Shown: positions 1-6,332 of the stretch, one piece after another
Layout of the letters: each line of letters opens with the position of its first letter
Numbering within the stretch: the stretch's first letter is position 1
NCBI GenBank assembly: GCA_027062035.1
Contig: JAMOUL010000262.1
Location: forward strand, 1 to 7,072
Origin: Candidatus Aminicenantota bacterium
GTDB taxonomy: Bacteria; Acidobacteriota; Aminicenantia; S016-38
DNA length: 7,072 nucleotides
Direction: 5' to 3'
The notes under the pieces: generated by a model
Databases searched by the model: none
Seen by the model: the letters and a program-made list of their open reading frames with translations, nothing else
Told to the model about the DNA's origin: nothing
Made by a program: the position numbers and the translations under genes

Positions 1-57
1 CCTGGAAAGGTTCCATTCATTATCCCAGAACGAATAGCATCGGAAAACTTCAACTAA
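1..57 (+). CDS. Possible C-terminal tail of a plus-strand gene entering from the left edge
   Basis: Reading from base 1 in frame 1 gives 18 sense codons (PGKVPFIIPERIASENFN) and then TAA. The peptide looks protein-like, but it is far too short to assign to a family. If real, it belongs to a gene convergent with the aldehyde dehydrogenase, and the two stop ends overlap by 8 bases. The alternative is that these bases are spacer, or the start of a minus-strand gene downstream of the dehydrogenase: an ATG at 19-17 on the minus strand is open to the edge, but it has no ribosome binding site. This is a weak call. Confidence 0.25.
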   Translation, partial: PGKVPFIIPERIASENFN

Positions 58-1477
58 ATTTTGTGTTGAGAACAAGGAGCCTGGGTTCTGTCATTTCCTC
101 TATTGCATAGCGCAAGCCTTCCCTTCCAAAGCCAGAATCCTTCACACCCCCGTACATCATATGATCTACTCTAAAGGAAGGAACATCGTTAAGCACAACC
201 CCACCAACAACAAGATTCTCATAGGCATATCTTGCCTTCAAAAGGTTATTGGTAAAAACACCTGCCTGAAGACCGTATCTGGAATCGTTTACCCTATCTA
301 TTGCTTCCTCGAAATCGTCGTAGGGCAAAATCACTACGAGTGGAGCAAAGGCTTCCTCTGATACTACCTTAGCTTCGTGGGGAACGTCCACAATAACCAT
401 GGGGGTAAGTATCCTGCCCTTTCTCTCTCCTCCTATAAGAATTTTCCCACCCATTTTTTTAGCTTCCTCAACCCATTCAATGGTTTTTTCCACCGCAGCA
501 TCGTTTATCATCGGACCAACTTTTACATCGGGATCAAGTGGGTCTCCAATCTTTAGCTTTTTAACTCTTTTCACAAATTCAGACACGAACCTGTCGTAAA
601 GGGAACGATGAACATAAATTCTCTGAACGGAAATACACACCTGACCCGAATAATTGTATGCCCCGAGGACATTGCGCTCCACCGCCCAGTCGAAACTGGT
701 ATCCGGTTCCACCACCGATGCAGCATTTCCTCCAAGTTCAAGGACCACCCTCTTTTTTACTGCCCTTTCCTTAAGTTTCCAGCCCACATCTGCGCTTCCC
801 GTGAAGGTAAGAAGTTTTACCCTGCTGTCTGCAATTATTCTATCCGCCGCATCATAGGTGGAGGGAAGAACCGAAAGTGCTCCTTCAGGCAACCCTGCCT
901 CATAAAGTATTTCCCCGAGTCGAAGGGCAACTGTGGCTGTCTGGGTAGCGGGTCTAATAATGATTGTATTTCCTGATGCAATGGCCGGGGCGAGTTTATG
1001 GGCAACCAGGTTAAGCGGGAAATTAAAGGGAGAAATTCCGAAAATTACCCCTATTGGAAACCTCCGGATGATAGCCCACCTTTCCTCTGCTCCCTTTCTC
1101 ATATCGAGTGAATAGATCTCACCGGGAATTCTTTTAGCCTCCTCTGCTGCGGTCAAAAAGGTAAATTGTGCTCTTTTTACCTCTGTTATTGCATCCTTTA
1201 TTGGTTTCCCGCACGAAAGGGTAATATCTTCTGCCATTTCCCTTTCCAGATCCTTCAGCCTTCTGGAAACAGTTGCAAGAATATTGTACCTCTCTTCAGA
1301 TGTTAGCCTTTTTGTTGTCTCAAAGGCTTTTTTTGCAAGGTCAAGGGCCTCTTCCGCAATATCAACATCGGCAATATGTACTTCTGCTATCTTCCTATCA
1401 TCGTAGGGAAACCTTATTTCCCTTTTCTCCCTCCCTTCCACCCACTTGCCTCCAAGCAAAACTTTGTATTCCTTCAT
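50..1477 (-). CDS. NAD(P)-dependent aldehyde dehydrogenase, lactaldehyde dehydrogenase/ALDH21-like branch
   Basis: A 475-residue cytosolic enzyme of normal family length that oxidises an aldehyde to the carboxylic acid using NAD(P)+. The catalytic set is complete: oxyanion Asn152 in SPFNFPLN, general base Glu247 in LELGGN, nucleophile Cys281 in GQVCISVQRI, and cofactor-ribose Glu375 in SEEAFAP. The Rossmann motif FTGSADVG is at 225-232. The strings SCGKPIKDA (88-96), QRIYVH and the C-terminal FRVDHMMYGGVKDSGFGREG place it near the y4uC-like/lactaldehyde dehydrogenase group rather than with betaine or succinate-semialdehyde enzymes. The substrate cannot be read from sequence; lactaldehyde, glyceraldehyde and similar small hydroxyaldehydes are guesses. 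One oddity is Arg175 (IIIRPATQT), where most relatives have Lys that contacts the cofactor ribose. The ATG start is fixed by a strong AAAGGAGGGT five bases upstream. It has a 215-base leader spacer and is probably its own transcription unit. Confidence 0.93.
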   Translation of the reverse strand: MKEYKVLLGGKWVEGREKREIRFPYDDRKIAEVHIADVDIAEEALDLAKKAFETTKRLTSEERYNILATVSRRLKDLEREMAEDITLSCGKPIKDAITEVKRAQFTFLTAAEEAKRIPGEIYSLDMRKGAEERWAIIRRFPIGVIFGISPFNFPLNLVAHKLAPAIASGNTIIIRPATQTATVALRLGEILYEAGLPEGALSVLPSTYDAADRIIADSRVKLLTFTGSADVGWKLKERAVKKRVVLELGGNAASVVEPDTSFDWAVERNVLGAYNYSGQVCISVQRIYVHRSLYDRFVSEFVKRVKKLKIGDPLDPDVKVGPMINDAAVEKTIEWVEEAKKMGGKILIGGERKGRILTPMVIVDVPHEAKVVSEEAFAPLVVILPYDDFEEAIDRVNDSRYGLQAGVFTNNLLKARYAYENLVVGGVVLNDVPSFRVDHMMYGGVKDSGFGREGLRYAIEEMTEPRLLVLNTKFS

Positions 1478-1480
1478 TTC

Positions 1481-1490
1481 ACCCTCCTTT
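1481..1490 (-). promoter_or_regulatory. Strong ribosome binding site of the aldehyde dehydrogenase gene
   Basis: On the minus strand AAAGGAGGGT precedes the ATG at 1477, with five bases between GGAGG and the start codon. It decides the start and contrasts with recN and its upstream glycosyltransferase, which have no such site. Confidence 0.85.
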
Positions 1491-1619
1491 GCTTCCCTCT
1501 TTATACTGCTTTAACCCTTTACCATGTCTGAAAAGTGTGTTTCTTCCCTCGCTCACCCCAGCCTTATCTTATAATCCCCGATGAAAAAATTCAAGGCAAA
1601 TCTCTAAACGTTACGAACA

Positions 1620-1634
1620 GGGGTCTGTCCCTAA
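1620..1634 (+). repeat. Dispersed palindromic intergenic repeat, copy 1
   Basis: GGGGTCTGTCCCTAA. The 12-base core (1621-1632) is identical to copies 2 and 3, and to copy 4 on the other strand. It lies about 60 bases beyond the recN stop and about 140 bases before the dehydrogenase ATG. The 15-base string is shared exactly with copy 2. Confidence 0.85.
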
Positions 1635-1692
1635 ATCTCGAAAAAATAAATCTCCCGTCTTAGCCTCTAAATTGATGTCCGCACCTAAGCCT

Positions 1693-3285
1693 TTAGTTGC
1701 CTTTTTCTGCTCTATTAAGAAGCTCCTCTGCTGTTCGCAAAGCCGAAGGGCTTATCTCTCCTGCAAGCATGCGGGCAAGTTCCTTTATCCTTTCTTCCCC
1801 GGAAATTTCCCGCACAAAGGTATAGGTTCTTCCGCCTCTAACCTTCTTTTCTATAACAAAATGCTGATCTGCAAAGGCCGCAACCTGAGGTAGATGTGTT
1901 ACAACAATGGTCTGGCTCATGGAAGCAAGTTCCTTAAGCATGGCACCCAGGGTATAGGCTGTTTTTCCACCTATTCCGGAGTCAATCTCGTCGAATACAA
2001 AGGTTTTTCCCTTCTCGGCGTTCAGGCTTTTTAAGGCAAGCATAATCCTTGAAAGTTCCCCACCGGACGCTATTTTTTTCAGGGGCCTGGGCTCTTCTCC
2101 AGGATTTGCAGAAAAGAGAAATTCCCCTTCTTCCATCCCGAATTCATATGGAGACCTTTCTCTGAGCTGGATTTCAAACAGTGGCTTTGAAATGGCGAGT
2201 TTCTTCAACCGGGATTCAATCTCCCGTTTAAGACCGGTAGCACCCTTTCTCCTCTTTTGAGAGAGCTCAGAGGCAACCTTCCTGTATTTTTCCCAGAGAA
2301 CCTTCAGCTCTGCCTCAAGCTTTTCCTCAACATCTCCTTCTTCTATATGTTGCAATTTCCTCTCGGCCTCTTCTTTATATTTAATAATGGCATCTATTGA
2401 ATCTCCGTATTTTTTCTTAAGCCGTTCAATGAGGGCAAGCCTCTCCTCTATTTCTTCTATATTTCCCTCTGTATCCTCAAGAATTGATGACTTTTCTCCC
2501 AGGGCAAAGCTGAGGTCGGAAAGCACCGAAAGAAAGGAATCCATTTCCTTTGTGTAGGATTCCATATCCCTGAAGGTGGAACTTAATTCTTCAAGGGCAT
2601 TTTTCATGGCCCATAGCCTTTCCCTGGCACCGCCCTCCCCTTCCAGTTCCATGGATATCTGCCCCATGAGTTCCTTCAACCTTTCCCTTTTTATTATGTA
2701 CTCCCTCTTTTCCCTTAGCTCCTCTTCCTCCCCAGGCCTTAAATTGGCTTTCTCTATCTCGTTTATCTGAAACGTGAGGAAGTCCTTCTGCCTTTCCCTC
2801 TCCTCCCTCTCCATTCTTGCTCTCTTCAGGGCCTCCTCCTTTACTCTAATCTCCTCCCACAGCCGATTAACCTCATCCCTCAGGGACAAAAGGCCAAGAA
2901 AGGAATCAAGAAAAAGGAGGTGATTTGATGCATCCAGGAGAAAATAGTGATCGCGCTGTCCAAAGATATCTATTCTGGAAGAAACTGCCTCTGCCAGCTT
3001 CTTTAAAGGGACAAGTTCCCCGTTGAGATAACCACGGGACCGTCTTTTTCCTATCTCCACCGCCACTGTGGTATCGTCGGAAAGAATGGCTTCTATCCTC
3101 GCAAGTTCTTCCCCGCTCCTTATGACGTCCGGATCGCCCTTTCCACCCATAAGAAGTTTAAATCCCCCCACTATTATGGACTTTCCCGCCCCTGTCTCCC
3201 CTGTGAGAACCACGAAACCCGGCTCCAGTTCAAGTTCGGCTTCTTCTATAACTGCGATGTTCTTTATCCTGAGGTAGCTTATCAT
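1693..3285 (-). CDS. recN: DNA repair protein RecN, SMC-like ATPase
   Basis: A 530-residue cytosolic, nucleoid-associated ATPase acting in recombinational repair of double-strand breaks. It is slightly shorter than the usual 550-570. The N-terminal ATPase half carries Walker A GETGAGKS (29-36) after the typical IKNIAVIEEAELELEPG opening. A Glu/Lys/Arg-rich coiled coil spans about 135-350, interrupted near 210-260. The C-terminal half carries the ABC signature ASGGELSR (406-413), Walker B TFVFDE (428-433), D-loop DSGIGG (435-440) and H-loop VVTHLPQVAA (His464). Together these are diagnostic of RecN rather than SMC, RecF or Rad50. The usual HGQHEH segment reads FGQRDH at 108-113. The ATG fits the family N-terminus although it has no Shine-Dalgarno sequence. 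It starts 8 bases after the glycosyltransferase stop, so it is probably co-transcribed or translationally coupled. TATAAT seven bases upstream could also give a leaderless transcript. Confidence 0.97.
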   Translation of the reverse strand: MISYLRIKNIAVIEEAELELEPGFVVLTGETGAGKSIIVGGFKLLMGGKGDPDVIRSGEELARIEAILSDDTTVAVEIGKRRSRGYLNGELVPLKKLAEAVSSRIDIFGQRDHYFLLDASNHLLFLDSFLGLLSLRDEVNRLWEEIRVKEEALKRARMEREERERQKDFLTFQINEIEKANLRPGEEEELREKREYIIKRERLKELMGQISMELEGEGGARERLWAMKNALEELSSTFRDMESYTKEMDSFLSVLSDLSFALGEKSSILEDTEGNIEEIEERLALIERLKKKYGDSIDAIIKYKEEAERKLQHIEEGDVEEKLEAELKVLWEKYRKVASELSQKRRKGATGLKREIESRLKKLAISKPLFEIQLRERSPYEFGMEEGEFLFSANPGEEPRPLKKIASGGELSRIMLALKSLNAEKGKTFVFDEIDSGIGGKTAYTLGAMLKELASMSQTIVVTHLPQVAAFADQHFVIEKKVRGGRTYTFVREISGEERIKELARMLAGEISPSALRTAEELLNRAEKGN

Positions 3286-3292
3286 AGGAAAA

Positions 3293-3298
3293 ATTATA
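3293..3298 (-). promoter_or_regulatory. Possible -10 element giving a leaderless recN transcript
   Basis: TATAAT on the minus strand (3298 to 3293) overlaps the stop codon of the upstream glycosyltransferase and ends seven bases before the recN ATG. Transcription from it would begin at or next to the start codon. No good -35 is visible; TTGTAC lies 21 bases upstream. It may simply reflect the codons Leu-stop in AT-rich DNA. Confidence 0.3.
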
Positions 3299-4442
3299 AC
3301 ATCTTAAAAAGACGGGACAGTACAACTTCCCATGAGAAGTTTTCCCTGACGTATTTTCTTCCCTGTTCTCCCATATATCGGTAAAGTTCCGGGTCTGAAA
3401 GGAGAAGTTCAACCGCGGAGGCAAAGCTGGGGCAATCCCTGTATGTAAACCCTGCATCAGAACGCTGAATGTGCCCCCGGAGCACGGGCGATCCCTCATT
3501 TACAATGGCCGGCACGCCAAGGGCCATGGATTCCAGCAGAAAATAGGAAAAGCTCTCAAGAGTGGAGGGATGAATTGTAATTGTGGCAGCCTTTATAGCA
3601 TCCCATTTTGCCCGCTCCGGAAGGTATCCGAGGTACCTTATTCTGGGATCAGCAGGAAGCCCCATATTGAGCTTTCCTGCCAGGGCAAAGAGGGAGGGAC
3701 GGTAATTGGCATAGGGAATAAAGCACTCAAGCATGTGATTACACCCTTTGCCCTCATCTATTCTGCCCATGTAAAGGAGAAGGGGAGGAAAAAGAAGAAA
3801 CCTCTCAAGGAAAAGCTTGGGAAAGAACTGGGATGGAGGCTCTATCCCCGCGCCTATAACCTCTCGCCTGTTTTCTGCAGGGTAAAACCTGTCCACAAGT
3901 TCCTTTTCCTCTTCGGAAAGGAAAAGGAGGGTACCGGGAATTGTAAAAACATCCCTCATTATTCCCATGTGGAAGGGAGGTTCGTCATGGGCTGTTGGGA
4001 AAAGAATCGCCCTCTTCCCCACTTCTTTTATACCATAATAAGCCGGGTAATAAAGATAGGTAAAGAAAATTACAATATCATATTCCCTGTGTTCCCTTGA
4101 TATTGCTTCCACAAGGGATGGGGAAACAGGACCCTGAAGCTCCAGCCATTCCCTTTCTTCATTCTGGCTTCTGGGCTCCTTAAAAAATTCCTCTGAAAAG
4201 CGATTGAACTCCTCTATATTACGTTCCCTCTCCACAGGATATCTTTTTATTTTTACCCCGCGAAGTATGCTTTCGCCTGAAGGGTAATGGTTTGCCCAGG
4301 TAATATAATCAAGGGCGGTGGTTGTATAAACCGTAATATCCCAGCCCCGGACATAAAGACGCTCCGCATAATCCCTTGCCAGTTTTTCTGCTCCGCCCAC
4401 AACCTCCTTTCCGTAACGCTGCACAACAAAGGCTGCTCTCAT
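3294..4442 (-). CDS. GT4-type (GT-B fold) glycosyltransferase
   Basis: A 382-residue cytosolic or membrane-peripheral enzyme expected to transfer a sugar from a nucleotide-sugar donor to a glycan or lipid-linked acceptor. The N-terminal domain opens with the short strand RAAFVVQRY and the glycine loop VVGGAEK (14-20), and contains FPTAHDEPP (148-156). The C-terminal donor-binding domain has YMGRIDEGKG (224-233) with the likely phosphate-contacting Arg227 and Lys232, and the EX7E retaining motif Glu296/Glu304 in HPSTLESFSYFLLESMALGVP. The length is complete and there is no signal peptide or membrane span. The ATG is accepted because the family's first beta strand follows at once. No ribosome binding site precedes it, but TATAAT ends six bases upstream. 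It lies upstream of recN with an 8-base gap and divergent from the diguanylate cyclase gene. Donor and acceptor are unknown; a role in surface polysaccharide is inferred from the family and from the second glycosyltransferase nearby. Confidence 0.92.
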   Translation of the reverse strand: MRAAFVVQRYGKEVVGGAEKLARDYAERLYVRGWDITVYTTTALDYITWANHYPSGESILRGVKIKRYPVERERNIEEFNRFSEEFFKEPRSQNEEREWLELQGPVSPSLVEAISREHREYDIVIFFTYLYYPAYYGIKEVGKRAILFPTAHDEPPFHMGIMRDVFTIPGTLLFLSEEEKELVDRFYPAENRREVIGAGIEPPSQFFPKLFLERFLLFPPLLLYMGRIDEGKGCNHMLECFIPYANYRPSLFALAGKLNMGLPADPRIRYLGYLPERAKWDAIKAATITIHPSTLESFSYFLLESMALGVPAIVNEGSPVLRGHIQRSDAGFTYRDCPSFASAVELLLSDPELYRYMGEQGRKYVRENFSWEVVLSRLFKML

Positions 4443-4448
4443 GGATTA

Positions 4449-4479
4449 ATTATACATTAGTTCTTAAAGCTTTCCGCAA
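4449..4479 (-). promoter_or_regulatory. Promoter of the glycosyltransferase-recN unit, leaderless-type
   Basis: On the minus strand TAATGTATAAT (4459 to 4449) contains a perfect TATAAT whose last base is six bases before the ATG at 4442, so the transcript would start at or beside the ATG. The best -35 is TTGCGG (4479 to 4474) at a long 19-base spacing. It directly abuts repeat copy 2. The same 11-base -10 string is used by the divergent cyclase gene. Confidence 0.5.
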
Positions 4480-4480
4480 T

Positions 4481-4495
4481 GGGGTCTGTCCCTAA
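4481..4495 (+). repeat. Dispersed palindromic intergenic repeat, copy 2
   Basis: GGGGTCTGTCCCTAA, identical over 15 bases to copy 1. It sits in the divergent promoter region between the glycosyltransferase and the cyclase, one base from the putative glycosyltransferase -35 and about 20 bases upstream of the cyclase -35 region. Confidence 0.85.
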
Positions 4496-4515
4496 GGGAA
4501 AAATTCATTATTCAT

Positions 4516-4557
4516 TTAATTCTACAATTTCTTTAATGTATAATGTAAAAGAGGGGG
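4516..4557 (+). promoter_or_regulatory. Promoter and ribosome binding site of the diguanylate cyclase gene
   Basis: A perfect -10 TATAAT is at 4539-4544, inside TAATGTATAAT (4534-4544). The -35 is weak (TTAATT at 4516-4521, 17-base spacing). Transcription would start near 4551, directly at the purine run GAGGGGG (4551-4557), which serves as a Shine-Dalgarno five bases before the ATG at 4563. The leader would be only about 12 bases. Confidence 0.55.
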
Positions 4558-4562
4558 TTGTA

Positions 4563-5570
4563 ATGAAACAGCAGGAAAAACACCTGCGGACTCTTGAAGC
4601 CATCGCCTCCATTCATCAGGCCGTAGGGGCAAATCTTGATCTTAAAGCTATTTGTAAAATAATTGCGGAAAAAATTGTGGAGATAACAGGAGCAGATGGA
4701 GCGGCTATTCTTATTTTCAGGGATGGATATGCAGAGGTTCTGGCAGAGGTGGGCTTCAGGAAAAAGTTCGAAGGTAAAAGGCTTGAACTTACCATGCCTG
4801 CTATAAACTATATATTAAACACAGGAAACCTGATCTTCACAGGGGAACTTGAAAAGAGCGTTGCTGCAACATGCATCCCATCTGGCTGCGGGATGAAATC
4901 TCTCATTTGCGTACCGATAATCATCAAGGACCGTATAAGGGGAATAGTGCACCTTGACGCTGCAAGGGAAGACGCCTTTGATAGGGAGGATCTGGAACTC
5001 GTAAAAATGCTTGCTGGTGAAATCGCCATAATAATGGAGAGAACGTTCCTGTATGAAGAAATCAAGGAAATGAGCATAAAAGACCCCCTTACAGGCGTGT
5101 ACAATCGCAGGAAACTCGAGGAGGACCTCAATCACGAAGTATCCAGAGCAAAGAGATACAACAGAAACTTCTCTATTCTAATGATAGATGTCGACTGGTT
5201 CAAAAAATATAACGACACTCATGGCCACCAGAAGGGCGATGAACTTTTAAAGAGAATCGTAGAAATACTTAAAAGTTGCCTTAGGGCAAGCGACAGAATC
5301 TACCGATATGGAGGGGAAGAATTTGTCGTGCTCCTCCCTGAAACACCCAGGGAAAGAGCGTACGTGGCTGCCGAAAGACTGAGGAAAAGAATAGAACAGG
5401 AAAAATTTTTCGGTGCCGAAAAAAGCCAGCCTGAAGGGAAGGTCACCATAAGCATAGGTGTTGCAGGGTTCCCGGATGATGGTAAAAACTGGGAGGAGAT
5501 TCTAAGGAAGGCAGATTCCGCTCTTTACAGGGCCAAGGAAGAAGGAAGAAACAGGGTAGTTCTGGCCTGA
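4563..5570 (+). CDS. GAF-GGDEF diguanylate cyclase
   Basis: A 335-residue cytosolic protein predicted to make c-di-GMP from two GTP. A GAF sensor domain spans about 8-160; its ligand is unknown, and it has a CIPSGC pair (Cys104, Cys109) plus Cys116. A helical linker leads to the GGDEF domain (about 170-335), which starts with DPLTGVYNRR (174-183). The catalytic features are present: MIDVDWFKKYND (207-218) with metal-binding Asp, THGHQKGD, and the active-site GGEEF (250-254). RASD (241-244) lies five residues before GGEEF, the exact spacing of the product-inhibition I-site, so feedback control is likely. There is no transmembrane segment, signal peptide or EAL domain. The frame is open further upstream to 4479, but the ATG at 4563 is preferred because GAGGGGG precedes it and the upstream extension would run through the repeat and the promoter. 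It is transcribed divergently from the glycosyltransferase. Confidence 0.93.
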   Translation: MKQQEKHLRTLEAIASIHQAVGANLDLKAICKIIAEKIVEITGADGAAILIFRDGYAEVLAEVGFRKKFEGKRLELTMPAINYILNTGNLIFTGELEKSVAATCIPSGCGMKSLICVPIIIKDRIRGIVHLDAAREDAFDREDLELVKMLAGEIAIIMERTFLYEEIKEMSIKDPLTGVYNRRKLEEDLNHEVSRAKRYNRNFSILMIDVDWFKKYNDTHGHQKGDELLKRIVEILKSCLRASDRIYRYGGEEFVVLLPETPRERAYVAAERLRKRIEQEKFFGAEKSQPEGKVTISIGVAGFPDDGKNWEEILRKADSALYRAKEEGRNRVVLA

Positions 5571-5608
5571 TCCATCCTTCAGTCAAATCTCTCTGAATAA
5601 GATATGGC

Positions 5609-5626
5609 AAAAAAGGGTCTGTCCCT
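5609..5626 (-). terminator. Possible weak terminator of the secreted-protein gene, made by repeat copy 3
   Basis: On the minus strand, three bases after the stop codon, AGGG-ACAGA-CCCT forms a 4-base stem and the sequence runs into TTTTTT, counting the last stem T. The stem is short for an intrinsic terminator, so activity is doubtful. Confidence 0.3.
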
Positions 5627-5629
5627 GAA
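5614..5629 (+). repeat. Dispersed palindromic intergenic repeat, copy 3
   Basis: AGGGTCTGTCCCTGAA; the core is at 5615-5626. It starts 44 bases after the cyclase stop and its core ends three bases from the stop codon of the opposing gene. Here the outer A-T pair is present, so AGGG/CCCT can pair around a five-base loop. Read on the minus strand the hairpin is followed by a run of Ts (5614-5609). Confidence 0.85.
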
Positions 5630-6328
5630 TTAATATGCAGGTTCCGGGTTCAATATAAGGTCAAGCACAACCTCTGCCACAGAAGCTGAAGAGGCTGCTA
5701 TTGCTCCTCCTATTGCTCCTTCCGGTCCTACGAAAACACCGACAACTGCTCCCACAGCATCGTCCTTTGCTGTATCCAGGAGCTGATCCTTTATGGCACT
5801 CCAGATGCTCCGAGTTCTTCTTTTTCCAAGGAAAACAGAATAGCTTTCCGGAGAATATATTCCGTTTGCCATTCCATCTTCTATTATCTGGTATGCTATT
5901 TCAAGGCCCATCGATAGGTTTATAACCATTCTGTTTCTTGTCCTGATCCTGGAAATTCTGCTTTTTTCACTGGAAAGAATATTGCGGAGTTCCGCAAGGC
6001 TTCTTGCAGAACGTATTCTCTGAATAACGTTGTTATAAATACCTCCGGGATATACTCCCCTTGTTCTTCTGGACATGTTTCTTGCCCTGTTTATTATCTG
6101 AACCATGTCCCTGGATGACCTCGTTCTTGCAAGGCTGGAGATAAAATTGAAGACCTCGTCGGGTGACACACTCCCCGCCCTTCCACGGGAACTGAGCCAG
6201 TTCTTGAGCGCAGTCGGATGGTCCAGAAGAAATCTCATCACCCGGGTGTGGTCCTGAACTGTGAGTGTGGTTGAATTTGCAAAGCCTGCAAAGAGCAGAA
6301 CGAATAAGATAATGAAAATTCTTCTCAT
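5630..6328 (-). CDS. Secreted arginine-rich protein of unknown function with a glycine-zipper-like C-terminus
   Basis: I do not recognise this 232-residue protein. It begins with a clear Sec signal peptide: MRR, a hydrophobic core IFIILFVLLFAGF, and probable cleavage after FANS at residue 19. The mature part is helical and strongly basic through arginine (26 Arg against 5 Lys in the whole protein). Almost all Arg lie between 29 and 173, in clusters such as RARNMSRRTR (81-90) and SRISRIRTRNR (123-133); none occur after 173. Residues 191-227 change character to a small-residue, hydrophobic Gly/Ala stretch with GAVVGVFVGPEGAIGGAI, which resembles glycine-zipper or bacteriocin-like membrane-associating helices. 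There is no lipobox, catalytic motif or Cys. The start has GGAGG four bases upstream and a plausible promoter behind it. The gene is monocistronic, convergent with the cyclase. Export to the periplasm or outside is likely; a toxin, envelope or adhesion role is speculation. Confidence 0.8.
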   Translation of the reverse strand: MRRIFIILFVLLFAGFANSTTLTVQDHTRVMRFLLDHPTALKNWLSSRGRAGSVSPDEVFNFISSLARTRSSRDMVQIINRARNMSRRTRGVYPGGIYNNVIQRIRSARSLAELRNILSSEKSRISRIRTRNRMVINLSMGLEIAYQIIEDGMANGIYSPESYSVFLGKRRTRSIWSAIKDQLLDTAKDDAVGAVVGVFVGPEGAIGGAIAASSASVAEVVLDLILNPEPAY

Positions 6329-6332
6329 ATTA

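Larger units (their letters stand above)
1478..1692. other. 215-base spacer between recN and the aldehyde dehydrogenase gene
   Basis: I see no gene here; the only minus-strand ATG in the stretch opens a four-codon frame. It holds one copy of the GGGTCTGTCCCT repeat (1620-1634). Two -10-like hexamers face the dehydrogenase on the minus strand: TATAAA at 1505-1500 and TATAAG at 1573-1568. Neither has a convincing -35 at 16-18 bases. The best candidates are CAGACA 19 bases from the first and TTGAAT 15 bases from the second, so the promoter is not resolved. AAATCTC occurs three times (1598, 1633, 1648), possibly by chance. There is no clear hairpin plus T-run terminator after recN. Confidence 0.6.
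5571..5629. other. Convergent spacer between the cyclase and the secreted-protein gene
   Basis: Fifty-nine bases between two stop codons. It holds repeat copy 3 and no gene. TTCAG/CTGAA could form a 5-base stem with a 10-base loop just after the cyclase stop, but no T-run follows, so I do not call it a terminator. Confidence 0.6.

Noticed and set aside
608..976. A 122-codon open frame on the plus strand, and shorter ones across 161-1115
   Set aside because: They are antisense to the aldehyde dehydrogenase, have no recognisable motif and no supporting start signals.
3314..3320. Partial match GGGACAG to the dispersed repeat inside the glycosyltransferase gene, and GGGACAA strings at 2883, 3008 and 6982
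   Set aside because: Only about seven bases agree, the flanks do not, and all lie in coding sequence; they are expected by chance.
3471..4100. A 209-codon open frame on the plus strand
   Set aside because: It lies fully antisense to the glycosyltransferase, whose motifs are intact; the translation is low in complexity, rich in Lys/Gly and shows no domain.
4479..4562. N-terminal extension of the cyclase by 28 codons
   Set aside because: It would translate through the intergenic repeat and the -10 element, and there is no ribosome binding site at 4479; the ATG at 4563 has GAGGGGG in front.
5579..5597. Stem TTCAG/CTGAA after the cyclase stop as a terminator
   Set aside because: Five-base stem, ten-base loop and no following T-run.
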